Shown piece after piece: positions 27,674 through 36,910 of a DNA stretch of 64,000 nucleotides. The stretch lies in NCBI GenBank assembly GCA_913051545.1, contig CAJXCD010000004.1, positions 24,153-88,152 on the forward strand. Reading direction: 5' to 3'. The stretch comes from an uncultured Chloroflexota bacterium (lineage in GTDB: Bacteria; Chloroflexota; Dehalococcoidia; Lucifugimonadales; CAJXCD01). Positions within the stretch are counted from its first letter, which is position 1. Every line of letters begins with the position of its first letter. Both the position numbers and the translations under genes were made by a program. A model generated the notes under the pieces. The model saw only the letters and a list, made by a program, of their open reading frames with translations, had not been told where the DNA came from and did not search any database.

Positions 27674-28759
27674 CTATGAGATACCAATTTCTTGCAAAGC
27701 CTCACCAAGCACCTCAAGCATATGATTAATTTCCTGAGGACTAACATATCCCATATGACCGATACGAAACATTTTCCCTGTCAGTTCACCGTAAGCACCA
27801 GCTAGAATAACATTACCCTTCGAACTAACTATCTTCCTAATATGATCAGCATCTATTCCTTCTGGTACTTTGACAGCCGTTACGGTATTAGAGGCAATTG
27901 ATTCATCTGGAAATATTGAAAGACCGAGTGATTTAATCCCTTCCCTAGTCATTTGAGCTATTTCCACGTGCCTTTTATATACACTTCCTATTCCCTCAGC
28001 TAGTACTTTACTTAAGGAATAGTCAAGAGCAAAAATAGGGGATAGTGCCGGAGTCCACGGCGGCTGTCCCATTTCATAATATTTTTTGTACTGTGAAACG
28101 TCGAAATAAAATCTGGGCATTTTAGCCTCAGCATTTGCTGACCAAGCACGTTCACTAAAGCTAATAAAAGCAAGACCAGGAGGAAGCATCCATCCCTTCT
28201 GAGAAGCACTAACTACTACGTCACATCCCCATTCGTCAGTTCTAAGTGGTATTGAACAGACACTACTAATCCCATCTACCAGCAAAAGTTTGTCAAATTC
28301 ACCTTTGACAACACTACATATAGCTTCAAGGTCATTAGTGACTCCCGTATTCGTTTCGTTATGCGTTACCAATACGGCTTTTGTCTCCGGGGCTTCCATC
28401 AACTGATTCCGAAGTCGGTCCAAATCTACAGCAGTTCCAGCAGGAAAATTCAACATAGTTACATTTGCACCAAATGTTTCAGCAATCTGGCCAAACCTAT
28501 TACCAAACGATCCTATTGAGGCACACAACACCTGGTCACCCGGAGACAAAGTGTTTGTAACAGCTGCCTCCATAGCTCCTGTACCAGAAGATGTAAGGAT
28601 GTACATATCCGATTCAGTTTCAAAAACCTGTTTCAAATTCGAAGTAACCCTATAGAGTATATCTTTGAAATCTGATCCTCTATGATTAATCATAGGTGAT
28701 GACATTACATCCAAAATATCATCTGGAACCGGAATGGGCCCTGGAATTCTCAAGTTCAA
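27674..28759 (-). CDS. Class V aminotransferase (serine-pyruvate/alanine-glyoxylate type)
   Basis: A 361-residue PLP enzyme of fold type I. It begins with LRIPGPIPVPDDILDVM, the GPxPxP opening of alanine-glyoxylate and serine-glyoxylate aminotransferases. TSSGTGAMEAAVTN binds the PLP phosphate, and the Schiff-base lysine is in VVSASQKGWMLPPG. A role in glyoxylate/serine exchange or photorespiration-like C1 metabolism is expected from the family. It follows tyrS by 33 bases on the same strand, so they may share a transcript. Confidence 0.9.
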   Translation of the reverse strand: MNLRIPGPIPVPDDILDVMSSPMINHRGSDFKDILYRVTSNLKQVFETESDMYILTSSGTGAMEAAVTNTLSPGDQVLCASIGSFGNRFGQIAETFGANVTMLNFPAGTAVDLDRLRNQLMEAPETKAVLVTHNETNTGVTNDLEAICSVVKGEFDKLLLVDGISSVCSIPLRTDEWGCDVVVSASQKGWMLPPGLAFISFSERAWSANAEAKMPRFYFDVSQYKKYYEMGQPPWTPALSPIFALDYSLSKVLAEGIGSVYKRHVEIAQMTREGIKSLGLSIFPDESIASNTVTAVKVPEGIDADHIRKIVSSKGNVILAGAYGELTGKMFRIGHMGYVSPQEINHMLEVLGEALQEIGIS

Positions 28760-28792
28760 TTCAAATGCCTCCTAAATCAAAGTTTCTATATA

Positions 28793-30118
28793 CTAAACTA
28801 GTTTAATCCTCTTAAATTTTCTCGTACCCCGCTGAATAACACTCCCATTCCTAAGACCTATTACCATCTGTTGCCCATCGTGGTCCGAATTGATCTTACG
28901 ACCATCAATTGAAATACTACCTTGACCAAGCAGGCTGCGCGCCTCACGAATACTAGAAGCCAGTCCGATGTTATGCATTAAGTGAGTAATATCTACCGCT
29001 AAATCACCTATAAAAACATTAAATTTCTGGCTTTCAGAAACGTACACACCACTCTCTATTTTTAATCCGAAATCAAGAAATATTTGAGTGATCTGAAAAT
29101 CACCAATTGTTTTGATTCGATCCTTTTCTATAGTAACCTCTTCGATTTCATTTGGAAGGTTACCTCTCTGGACAATATCTCTGAAATAACTCTCTGCATT
29201 TTGAGCTGACTCAAAATCATGGAACTGTGACACCAACGCATTCGCGAGTTTTTTCTTTAAATCCATAGGGTTAATAGTTCCTGAGTTAAGACACCCCTCA
29301 ATCTCCTCAAGGTCAATATCCGAAATGTCGGTTAGATATTCAAAATACACACTTATCAAGGCATCAGGGATTGACATTGTCTTCCCATACATATCATTTG
29401 GAGAATCATCTAGTGATATGTAATTCCCGAGACTTTTGCTCATCTTACGAACACCATCAGTGCCAGGCAAAATTGGAACCATTACTAGTTGCTGTGAAAT
29501 CTGTCCCATCATCCCTTGTAATTCCCGACCTACTAGGAGGTTGAATTTCTGATCGGTTCCTCCAAATTCCACATCCGACTTAACAGCCACTGAATCGTAT
29601 GCCTGTAGAAGTGGATACAGTAATTCTGTAATAGCAATGGGTTGATTAGATTCAAACCTCTTAGAAAAATCGTCCCGGGCTAGAAACTGTGCGATTGTAA
29701 AACGACTGGTCAAATTAATAACTTCTGTCAAAGAGAAATTACCAAACCACTCACTCTGCATGCGCACTTCAGTCCTATCTTTATGTACAATTCTGAAAAA
29801 TTGCTCCAAGTAGGTCTCAGCATTTCTATTAACTTGATCAGCCGTCAGTACGGGCCTCGTAACAGACTGACCGCTAGGGTCACCTATCTGAGCTGTCCAG
29901 TCTCCTACTATCACAACAACTTGATGTCCCATTTCTTGAAATTGCCGAAGCTTCCGAAGTCCTACTGCATGACCCATATGTAAATCAGGAGCACTTGGAT
30001 CAAAACCCATCTTAAGACGTAGCGAACGTCCTGTATTTAGGAGTTTGATTAACTCTTCCTCTACTATAACCTCAGCTACAGAACGTTTCAGTAACTTTCG
30101 GTTTATATCTTCTTTCAA
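28793..30118 (-). CDS. tyrS: Tyrosyl-tRNA synthetase
   Basis: A 441-residue class Ic synthetase charging tRNA-Tyr. The HIGH motif appears as HMGH (47-50) in GFDPSAPDLHMGHA and KMSKS is intact at 225-229. QAYDSVAVKSDVEFGGTDQKFN forms the tyrosine pocket. The C-terminal S4 domain (about 370-440) carries SSIREARSLLGQGSISIDG for tRNA binding. The long connective region and opening resemble the TyrZ branch more than E. coli TyrS. It lies 76 bases downstream of ribF. Confidence 0.95.
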   Translation of the reverse strand: MKEDINRKLLKRSVAEVIVEEELIKLLNTGRSLRLKMGFDPSAPDLHMGHAVGLRKLRQFQEMGHQVVVIVGDWTAQIGDPSGQSVTRPVLTADQVNRNAETYLEQFFRIVHKDRTEVRMQSEWFGNFSLTEVINLTSRFTIAQFLARDDFSKRFESNQPIAITELLYPLLQAYDSVAVKSDVEFGGTDQKFNLLVGRELQGMMGQISQQLVMVPILPGTDGVRKMSKSLGNYISLDDSPNDMYGKTMSIPDALISVYFEYLTDISDIDLEEIEGCLNSGTINPMDLKKKLANALVSQFHDFESAQNAESYFRDIVQRGNLPNEIEEVTIEKDRIKTIGDFQITQIFLDFGLKIESGVYVSESQKFNVFIGDLAVDITHLMHNIGLASSIREARSLLGQGSISIDGRKINSDHDGQQMVIGLRNGSVIQRGTRKFKRIKLV

Positions 30119-30194
30119 AACGAGTTATTCCATCCGATTTCTATACTAAATTTTGCTATCCCGGGTCCTGTGTTTAAGAATATATTTATCAAAA

Positions 30195-31124
30195 TCACTC
30201 CCCCTTGCAAAGCACTTTTTTAACCTCTTGAACATCCCTACCTATCTGCTCCTGGAGCTCATGTATTGAATCATATTTCTTCTCTTCCCTAATACGCGAC
30301 ACGAACTCCAACTCCATTCCTTTGTCATATAAATCCTGATCAAAATCGAGTACGTGGGATTCTATCGCAATATCATTATCCCCAAACGTTGGCCTTACCC
30401 CTATACTAGTAGCTGACATATAACGCCTACCTTCAATCCACGCCCACGTAACATAAATTCCATTTTGAGGTACAACCATATCACTTTGGATGCTCAAGTT
30501 AGCAGTAGGAAATCCTAAATCAGATCCACGTCCATGCCCCTTTACTACAAATCCTTTTATAGTAAAATTTCTCCCAAGGGATTTATTCGCTTCATCTATT
30601 TTCCCAAATGCGAGATTGCGACGAATTTCTGTACTCCTTATAGCACCCCCCACACTATCTGAAACGGAATCAATTACCAGGACATTAAAACCAATATCAG
30701 ATCCAATTTCAGACAATACACTTATATCACCTTCTCTATCACGACCCATGGCAAAATCATCGCCTACTACTAACAATGACATTTTTAAATACTTTTTTAA
30801 TAAACCAGCGAATTCTGCTGCAGGCAAACGACTCAGATCAGCATCAAATCGTATCGGCGCTACAAAATCAACTCCGGTTTCATGAAGCATATTTATTCGA
30901 TCATCTAGTGGAGTTAAATACTCAGTGTTAAATCCGGGTTTCAAAATAGATGCAGGGTGATTGGAAAAAGTCACAACTCCACTAGACAATCTGGAACGTC
31001 GTGCTTCTAAACACAAACGAGACATCAAATATTTGTGCCCAAGATGCATGCCATCAAACACACCGACAGCAACCGCAGATTCTCGGCTAGGGGTATGTGA
31101 AACCAGAAATCTATCTACACTCAT
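30195..31124 (-). CDS. ribF: Bifunctional riboflavin kinase/FAD synthetase
   Basis: A 309-residue cytosolic enzyme converting riboflavin to FMN and FAD. The N-terminal adenylyltransferase has VGVFDGMHLGHKYLM, VVGDDFAMGRDREGD and IRSTEIRRNL; the C-terminal kinase shows GHGRGSDLGFPTANL with the nucleotide-binding PTAN, and GVRPTFGDND. The start is the ATG at 31124, with an in-frame GTG directly before it. No clear Shine-Dalgarno is present. It precedes tyrS on the same strand. FAD made here would serve the flavoenzymes of the window. Confidence 0.95.
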   Translation of the reverse strand: MSVDRFLVSHTPSRESAVAVGVFDGMHLGHKYLMSRLCLEARRSRLSSGVVTFSNHPASILKPGFNTEYLTPLDDRINMLHETGVDFVAPIRFDADLSRLPAAEFAGLLKKYLKMSLLVVGDDFAMGRDREGDISVLSEIGSDIGFNVLVIDSVSDSVGGAIRSTEIRRNLAFGKIDEANKSLGRNFTIKGFVVKGHGRGSDLGFPTANLSIQSDMVVPQNGIYVTWAWIEGRRYMSATSIGVRPTFGDNDIAIESHVLDFDQDLYDKGMELEFVSRIREEKKYDSIHELQEQIGRDVQEVKKVLCKGE

Positions 31125-31269
31125 CACTTATATACGATACAAAATATATGATTATTGAACTCATCCTATTACTATTTCCATCAAGTCTTCTTCTCCACAC
31201 ACGTAATAATTATTACACTAATGAGTGCTGGTATCAGCATCTCTTAGCTATCATAAAAGAACATGAACA

Positions 31270-31638
31270 TTAACAATCATTATTGTCCCGTAGGCCGACA
31301 GCACCTTTCAAATAAACGTTATTTAAATCTTTCGCATCTTTGTCTGTATTAATTAGTAATAGTACCCTGATACATAATGCTACTTCATTTTGAACTTTAG
31401 CTTGCTGAACATCCATTAGTGCAACGTGTTCCCAACCTAAACTAACCCTTGCCACACTGGCCGGGTACATAGAATTCAGATCGTCAGTTGTGGAAAACAG
31501 TGCCGCAGCAATATCGTCTGCCATTATTGAGTTTCTACTTAGTATTTCATTAAGCAATACTGATGTGGCTTCAGATACATCTTCGACAGAGTTACTGTCA
31601 GATGTTGTTGCACCTCTTATACCACGCATTTTTGACAT
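31270..31638 (-). CDS. aroH: Chorismate mutase, AroH type, with altered catalytic glutamate position
   Basis: A 122-residue monofunctional mutase converting chorismate to prephenate for Phe and Tyr synthesis. MRGIRGATT at the N-terminus, PASVARVSLGW, LCIRVLLLINTD and VYLKGAVGLR are AroH signatures. Active-site Arg (R8), Arg64, Arg91 and Tyr109 counterparts are present. The position equivalent to Bacillus subtilis Glu78 is Gln79 here (VQQAK against MQEMD in an ungapped alignment from memory). The start has GGAGG ten bases upstream. Single gene, 145 bases upstream of ribF. Confidence 0.88.
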   Translation of the reverse strand: MSKMRGIRGATTSDSNSVEDVSEATSVLLNEILSRNSIMADDIAAALFSTTDDLNSMYPASVARVSLGWEHVALMDVQQAKVQNEVALCIRVLLLINTDKDAKDLNNVYLKGAVGLRDNNDC

Positions 31639-31881
31639 CTATATTGCCCCTCCAGGATTATGAACTAAAATGTCTGCAATTCACCATCATATTTTGATGT
31701 TCCAGTTATTCTAATAATACTAACATCACAGACTGACTGAAACATATCATCCCATCACTTAAATCTTGGCCTGTTGATCCAACTTAGACAGTATACCCCT
31801 AGCCACAGTCCGTTTCATCCTGAACAAAGACTGAATTCTTGATCTAGAGTTAAATAACTATTAATAAATATACCTACATAC
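31639..31881. other. Intergenic region between aroH and hup
   Basis: Divergent gap of about 240 bases up to the hup promoter. It presumably holds the aroH promoter. I see no gene, repeat or RNA in it. Confidence 0.3.
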
Positions 31882-31910
31882 TTGACATGAAACCCAATTA
31901 CACATACCAT
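31882..31910 (+). promoter_or_regulatory. Sigma-70-type promoter of hup
   Basis: Consensus TTGACA (31882-31887), exactly 17 bases, then TACCAT (31905-31910). It predicts a leader of about 80 bases before the HU start. An inverted repeat CATCTTA / TAAGATG (31933-31939 with 31954-31960) lies in that leader and could form a small hairpin. Confidence 0.65.
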
Positions 31911-31996
31911 CGGCCAAGTTGTAAAAAACGGGCATCTTATAATATCAGCTTTGTAAGATGTCTCTCAATTCCATATCTGAGGAGGCACATCGTTAA

Positions 31997-32290
31997 ATGG
32001 CCACGTTGCGTAAGAGCGATTTGACTGGAAGGGTAGCCACTAAACTCGACGGATCTAAAGCCCAAGGAGAAGCAGCGCTAAATGCTGTCCTGAACAGTAT
32101 TCAAGAGGCTTTGGCTAACGGTGATCGAGTTGTTCTAACTGGTTTCGGATCTTTTTCAATCAGGAACGTAAAAGCCCGAAAGGTTAAGCCAATTAGGGGT
32201 AATCAAGCCGGGGGCCTGATTACCGTTCCAGCTCATAAGCGAGTCGGGTTCACCGCAGGTGCTGATCTAAACAAGACTGCTCAGAAATAA
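31997..32290 (+). CDS. hup: HU family DNA-binding protein
   Basis: A 97-residue nucleoid protein that binds and bends DNA as a dimer. The N-terminal helical part (MATLRKSDLTGRVATKLDG) and the beta-arm GFGSFSIRNVKARKV...VPAHKRVGFTAG are classic HU; the arm Pro and Arg residues that intercalate are present in slightly altered form (GNQAGGLITVP). GGAGG at 31981-31985 precedes the ATG by 11 bases. Monocistronic with a consensus-like promoter, as expected for an abundant protein. Confidence 0.95.
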   Translation: MATLRKSDLTGRVATKLDGSKAQGEAALNAVLNSIQEALANGDRVVLTGFGSFSIRNVKARKVKPIRGNQAGGLITVPAHKRVGFTAGADLNKTAQK

Positions 32291-32421
32291 ATTACTGTTC
32301 CCTTTAATATAATGACTAATTTGACTCAATACGGCTTATTATTTCCACGGAGTATTTTGATCAGATAACAAACGTTCTAGTGTCTTTGTAACCGCACTGC
32401 TGCCAGTCACATCTAGTTCTA

Positions 32422-33615
32422 ATGCAGTCTGCCAAGATTATGGTGGGTACAACTACAGGTTTCGATCCCCTGACTATGCACACAATAGAAAAGAAAATTA
32501 AAGACTGCGGACTATCGTTTGGTTTCAATACAGTTGGTATAACCTCACCTGAACCCTTCTATAGAGATGAAAAAGCGACCATAGAGAGATTAGATCGCGG
32601 TCTTATGGATGGCCTACCCTGGTACACCAAGGATCGAGTTCGCAAAGCAAATCATCCTGAGGTTCTCTTACCAGATGCTAAATCTATAATTTCTGTAGCA
32701 GTCGGATATCTATCAACAGAGAATGACGAGATACAAGAATCGACCGTACCTAGAGGTAAAATTGCTCGATACGCACGAGGCTTAGACTACCACAACATCC
32801 TTAAACCGAAATTACGTAAATTTTCAGAACAAATACCTGTAATCGCAGGTAAACCTGTCAGGTGTCGCATTTTTGTAGACGATGGACCTATGAATGACCG
32901 AGCAGCCGCGGAAAGGGCCGGAGTTGGGTGGTTTGGCAAAAACACCAACATCATTACTCAATCACACGGTTCTTGGGTTTTACTAGGACAAATAATAACT
33001 GATTTAAGACTCAAACCAGACATACCACTTAAGAAAAACTGTGGATCCTGTGTTCAATGCATCATAGATTGCCCTACAAACGCTATAGTCGCACCCTACA
33101 CAATAGATAATACAAAATGTATATCGTTTTATACCATAGAATTAAGAGGGGTAGTTCCTAGAGATATGAGGCATTTAATTGGCAACTGGGTTTTTGGGTG
33201 CGATATCTGCCAAGAAGTGTGCCCACCCAACATCAAAGCTTTAGCAGGATCCGAACCTGCCTTCGAACAACGTCAGGATCTGTCATCACCAGAACTTATA
33301 CCCCTACTCTATATGAGTGAGGAATCGTTTAGAAATAGGTTCCGGAACAGTCCCATAAAACGAGCTAAGCTTATCGGACTGAAAAGAAACGTATGTATAG
33401 CTCTTGGAAACATAGGTAATCCAATCGCAGTACCTCCATTGATTACCATACTAAATTCGTCCGAACCTCTATTGAGACTCCATGCTGCATGGGCACTAGG
33501 TAAAATCGGGGGTGTAATAACACGAAAAGCACTACTATCTGCCCTAAGTACAGAACAGGATGATTCAGTATCAGAAGAGCTTCATCTTTCTCTCAAAGAT
33601 ATGTCAGAATGTTGA
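32422..33615 (+). CDS. queG: Epoxyqueuosine reductase with C-terminal HEAT repeats
   Basis: A 397-residue QueG, the cobalamin- and Fe-S-dependent enzyme that reduces epoxyqueuosine to queuosine in the tRNA wobble position. The N-terminal domain includes PWYTKDRVRKANHPEVLLPDAKSII and YARGLDYH; the DDGPMNDRAAAERAGVGWFGKN segment is the family hallmark. Two 4Fe-4S sites are seen as CGSCVQCIIDCP and CDICQEVCPP. The last 70 residues form HEAT-like repeats (RLHAAWALGKIGG). No strong Shine-Dalgarno precedes the ATG at 32422; a later start at 32440 or 32476 is possible. Confidence 0.93.
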   Translation: MQSAKIMVGTTTGFDPLTMHTIEKKIKDCGLSFGFNTVGITSPEPFYRDEKATIERLDRGLMDGLPWYTKDRVRKANHPEVLLPDAKSIISVAVGYLSTENDEIQESTVPRGKIARYARGLDYHNILKPKLRKFSEQIPVIAGKPVRCRIFVDDGPMNDRAAAERAGVGWFGKNTNIITQSHGSWVLLGQIITDLRLKPDIPLKKNCGSCVQCIIDCPTNAIVAPYTIDNTKCISFYTIELRGVVPRDMRHLIGNWVFGCDICQEVCPPNIKALAGSEPAFEQRQDLSSPELIPLLYMSEESFRNRFRNSPIKRAKLIGLKRNVCIALGNIGNPIAVPPLITILNSSEPLLRLHAAWALGKIGGVITRKALLSALSTEQDDSVSEELHLSLKDMSEC

Positions 33616-33715
33616 TAGAATTACTATGACTACACAAAAGTATGATTTTCCTATAACAGAAACCGCAGAAATGATAAACTCAAATGGAGCATAGAGTCTC
33701 TGGGAGGAAAACTGA

Positions 33716-34711
33716 ATGAAGGTATTAATGGCAGGACATGGTGGACCAATCAGGAAAGACGACGAGATTTTTATCGAACAATTAAGATCGCGTTTTCCTG
33801 ATATCACTTTCGAGGCAGGCGGATCTAACGAAGAACAACTCACCCAAGTGGTTGATGCAGAAGTCTATCATGGATGGCCGCAAAGAGAAGTGTTCCTAGC
33901 AGCTAAAAACATGAAATGGTTACACGTTCCTGGAACCGGTATCGATGACGGAATATTTGGCACACCTGAATTATCTGACAGTGATATTATTGTTACTAAT
34001 TGTAGAGGACCTCACGCTCCTCCTATGGCTGACCATGTCATGGGAATGATATTGACGATCGCACACAGGCTTAGAGAACAGTGGGAAGATCAACAAAACC
34101 ATTATTGGGATACAAACAAATACAACAATCTCCTAGGATTAAATGGTAAAACTATTGGAATACTTGCCGCCGGTGATATAGGATCTCAAATCGCAAAAAG
34201 AGCCCATGGTTTCGGCATGAATGTTTATGCCGTGGACAAACATCCCGACGTTGTCAAAGAAAGGAATAATGGAAACATCCCTGAAGGGATAGATCATCTC
34301 TGGAATCTTAACAAATTAGATGAAATGTTAGAAATTTCTGATTGGTTTGTAATCGCGGCACCCTTAACTCCAGAAACACTTGGAATAATAGACAGTAGAC
34401 GAATAGGACTTATGAAAAATGGTGCCTATTTCATTCTAATTTCAAGAGGTGGTATAGCCGATGAACAAGCCCTAATAGAGGCTCTTAAATCTGGAAAACT
34501 TGCAGGAGCTGCCATAGATTCTTTTGTGACTGAACCGCTCCCTACCACAAGTCCGTTCTGGGACATGGAAAATGTGATCGTGTCCCCGCATGCGTCCGCG
34601 CTAACGCCCGAAATGTGGGAGGGCCGCCGAAAAATATTTGAGGAAAATCTTCGAAGGTATTTGACAAATGAACCCTTCTTGTACGTCTGTGACAAAAAGG
34701 CAGGGTTTTAA
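33716..34711 (+). CDS. D-isomer-specific 2-hydroxyacid dehydrogenase
   Basis: A 331-residue NAD(P)-dependent dehydrogenase, distinct from the one at 428-1480. The Rossmann motif is ILAAGDIGSQIAKRAHGFG, with the first glycine of GxGxxG replaced by alanine. Catalytic Arg (ISRGG), Glu (TEPLP) and His (SPHAS) are in place. The FWDMENVIVSPHASALTPEMW end resembles the glyoxylate/hydroxypyruvate reductase (GhrA-like) branch, so a small 2-keto acid is the likely substrate. GGGAGG stands about ten bases before the ATG. It precedes the tRNA-Leu gene. Confidence 0.87.
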   Translation: MKVLMAGHGGPIRKDDEIFIEQLRSRFPDITFEAGGSNEEQLTQVVDAEVYHGWPQREVFLAAKNMKWLHVPGTGIDDGIFGTPELSDSDIIVTNCRGPHAPPMADHVMGMILTIAHRLREQWEDQQNHYWDTNKYNNLLGLNGKTIGILAAGDIGSQIAKRAHGFGMNVYAVDKHPDVVKERNNGNIPEGIDHLWNLNKLDEMLEISDWFVIAAPLTPETLGIIDSRRIGLMKNGAYFILISRGGIADEQALIEALKSGKLAGAAIDSFVTEPLPTTSPFWDMENVIVSPHASALTPEMWEGRRKIFEENLRRYLTNEPFLYVCDKKAGF

Positions 34712-34753
34712 TATTAAGTTAATTATTTAAACCTATAATCCAAAATTTGTACT

Positions 34754-34838
34754 GGGGAAGTGTCGGAATTGGTAGACGAGCGTGGTTTAGGACCACGTGC
34801 CGCAAGGCGTGGGAGTTCGAGTCTCCCCTTCCCCACCA
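34754..34838 (+). tRNA. tRNA-Leu (anticodon UAG)
   Basis: Complete class II cloverleaf: acceptor GGGGAAG pairs with CTTCCCC; anticodon stem CGTGG/CCACG encloses TTTAGGA, giving anticodon TAG; a variable arm GCCGCAAGGC follows; the T arm GGGAGTTCGAGTCTCCC is perfect. Discriminator A and an encoded CCA end the gene at 34838. It reads CUA and wobble CUN leucine codons. Confidence 0.97.
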
Positions 34839-34875
34839 TTTTCACTAAAAATATATACAAAATGTTGGGTGGTAA

Positions 34876-35674
34876 ATGCGACAAAACAAACTAAGGAATG
34901 CACTTGACGACGACAAATTCACAATTGGAACTCATGCAATGACTACATCACCTGATGTAGTAGAAATAATTGGATTAACCGGACTAGTAGATTGTATTGA
35001 ATTTGTAGCTGAATATGGTCCGTATTCTTTATCAGAGCTCGACCACTTCAGTCGCGCTTTGGAACTTCATGAAATGTCTGGAATGATTAAAGTTGACCGT
35101 GAGAACCGAGCATTTGTTGCTCAAAGAGCCATCGGTTCAGGCTTTCAAAGCATATTATTTTCTGATGTTCACGATGCGGCAGAAGTTGAAGAATGTATTG
35201 CGTCCGTACGAGCTGAATCACCACTAACTAAAGGATCCTTCGGTTCTGCCGACTGTCGGTTTGCCAAGTATGGAATGGAAAGTGGATCTTCAGAATACGT
35301 ACAGTCATTGGAAGACTGTGTTATTGCATTAATGATAGAGAAAGATGAGGCAGTAAAAAAACTTAGACTCAATCCTGTCTGTGTCTGGAATAGACATGGT
35401 AGTTTTTGGAGGAAACGACTATGCGATGAGTGTAGAAAAGCCACGAGAGTTGAGTGATACAGAGATGTCTGAAATCGGAGACCATATATATGAAACAGCG
35501 TTAAATAAAGGGATCCAACCACGAGTAGAAACAGGCCTAGAACACGCAGAAAAATACCTTGAAATGGGAGTTAAACATTTCTCAATCGGAACAGATCTTT
35601 GGATGATCTATGAATGGTTACAGGATAGAGTTGGTAAGGTGCGGAATGTGATTGAGGGCGATAAACGCGGATAG
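34876..35674 (+). pseudogene. HpcH/HpaI-type aldolase, split by a +1 frameshift in an A7 run
   Basis: Two overlapping reading frames make one aldolase of about 265 residues, the normal size for HpcH/HpaI (2-keto-3-deoxy-sugar-acid or 4-hydroxy-2-oxo-acid aldolase, class II, metal dependent). Frame 1 (34876 to about 35361) covers the N-terminal two-thirds: DVVEIIGLTG, IKVDRENRAFVAQRAIGSGFQSILF and the metal-ligand Glu in ALMIEKDEA. The remainder (KNLDSILSVSGIDMVVFGGNDYAMS onwards, with the ligand Asp) is in the +1 frame to 35674. The junction is seven A at 35355-35361; six would restore one frame. This is either a sequencing or assembly error, a true mutation, or slippage-dependent expression. 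It begins 37 bases after the tRNA. Confidence 0.82.
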
Positions 35675-35718
35675 GAATTTACCCAATCAACTGGCCTACG
35701 GACTTTGAAATTATGCAA

Positions 35719-35740
35719 CTTAGTGTAAATACACTCTAAG
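35719..35740. terminator. Hairpin between convergent aldolase and MDR genes
   Basis: CTTAGTGTA pairs with TACACT-c-TAAG across a two-base loop, with one bulged C. It overlaps the stop codon of the MDR dehydrogenase. It has no T-run, so a terminator role is tentative. Confidence 0.35.
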
Positions 35741-36746
35741 AATCTGGTTTTATAAGAACCTGAACTTGAGTAGATGGATTAACTAAATCCTCAAATGCTC
35801 TCTGTATACCATCTAAAGGTATCACATCTGCATTAGAAACCATGTGGTCTATCTCTATTCTGCCATCATCTATTAATTTTAGTGCCATACCGTAGTCGGA
35901 GGGGCGAGCACCAAATGTAGTTTGCAATTTGACTTCCCGAGCCATCCAATTAGCAGGTAAAACGGGAGTTTCTTCCCAGGCCACACCGACGAGAACAACC
36001 TGACCAAACTGCCTGACCATATCCAATGATTGATCCAAGGTGCGCCCAATTCCAACGCATTCAAAGACTACGTGAGGTCCGAGTCCATCAGTAGCAGCTA
36101 CAACTGATTCAATCATATCACTGGGATCATAAACCCCAGACGCACCAGCATTTAGTGCTGCTTCACGGCGGGCTGGCACTGGTTCAGAAACATATACGTC
36201 GGAGGCTCCAGCGGCTTTTGCAGCCTGAATGGTGAATAATCCAATAGGACCCGCTCCTATTACACCTACCGTATCTCCTAATCGTAATTCCGATTTACGT
36301 ACTGCTCTGACAGCCACCCCAGACGGCTCAGCCAATGCAGCAGCTTCATCAGATACTCCATCAGGTATTTTAGTAGGCTCCCAATCTTCCATAACTAAAT
36401 ATTCAGCATAACCTCTATGTGAAATAGCATATCCTAATTCACGATAATTGAATCTGGGGTTAGATATATATCGAGCCTCTTTACCTTGCGGAGGGACACC
36501 ACCAGCCACAACACGATCTCCGACAGACCATTTCGTTACCCCTTCACCAATTTCGACGATAACACCAGAATATTCATGCCCCATAACTGTACCTGGAGGG
36601 ACAACATCGTATAGAAACCCATGTACATCAGTCCCGCATATAGCTGAATACTTCACCTTAACCAATAATTGACCTCTACTTGGGCTGGGCACTGGAACGT
36701 CTTCTATACTAAATTTTTGGTGACCTTGATAAACCGCTATTTTCAA
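35736..36746 (-). CDS. Zinc-dependent MDR dehydrogenase (sorbitol/threonine dehydrogenase-like)
   Basis: A 336-residue MDR oxidoreductase. The catalytic-zinc residues are present in SAICGTDVHGF and MGHEYSGVIVEIG. The usual four-cysteine structural zinc lobe is missing: the region after GDRVVAGG contains no cysteine cluster, as in some polyol dehydrogenase relatives. The Rossmann motif is GAGPIGLFTIQAAKAAGA with a following VSEPVPARREAA that suggests NAD(H) preference. It probably oxidises a polyol or sugar acid. It is convergent with the HpcH/HpaI aldolase; both could belong to sugar-acid breakdown, which is inference. Confidence 0.88.
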   Translation of the reverse strand: MKIAVYQGHQKFSIEDVPVPSPSRGQLLVKVKYSAICGTDVHGFLYDVVPPGTVMGHEYSGVIVEIGEGVTKWSVGDRVVAGGVPPQGKEARYISNPRFNYRELGYAISHRGYAEYLVMEDWEPTKIPDGVSDEAAALAEPSGVAVRAVRKSELRLGDTVGVIGAGPIGLFTIQAAKAAGASDVYVSEPVPARREAALNAGASGVYDPSDMIESVVAATDGLGPHVVFECVGIGRTLDQSLDMVRQFGQVVLVGVAWEETPVLPANWMAREVKLQTTFGARPSDYGMALKLIDDGRIEIDHMVSNADVIPLDGIQRAFEDLVNPSTQVQVLIKPDS

Positions 36747-36910
36747 CTCAACCTCCCACTCCGCTATGACAGTAAAATTGGATGTTAGTAGCAGATCATA
36801 ATCAAAATACTTATTTAACGCTAGCTGTATAGGTCAAATCAACCTTCCAAATACATTTTAAAAGCAAGCGACAAAAACGTATCCCAATACGGTGAGGGAA
36901 AACACTAACG

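Noticed and set aside
33627..33695. 22-codon frame (MTTQKYDFPI...) between queG and the dehydrogenase
   Set aside because: No ribosome-binding site, too short, and it ends just before the next gene's own start signal. Probably chance.
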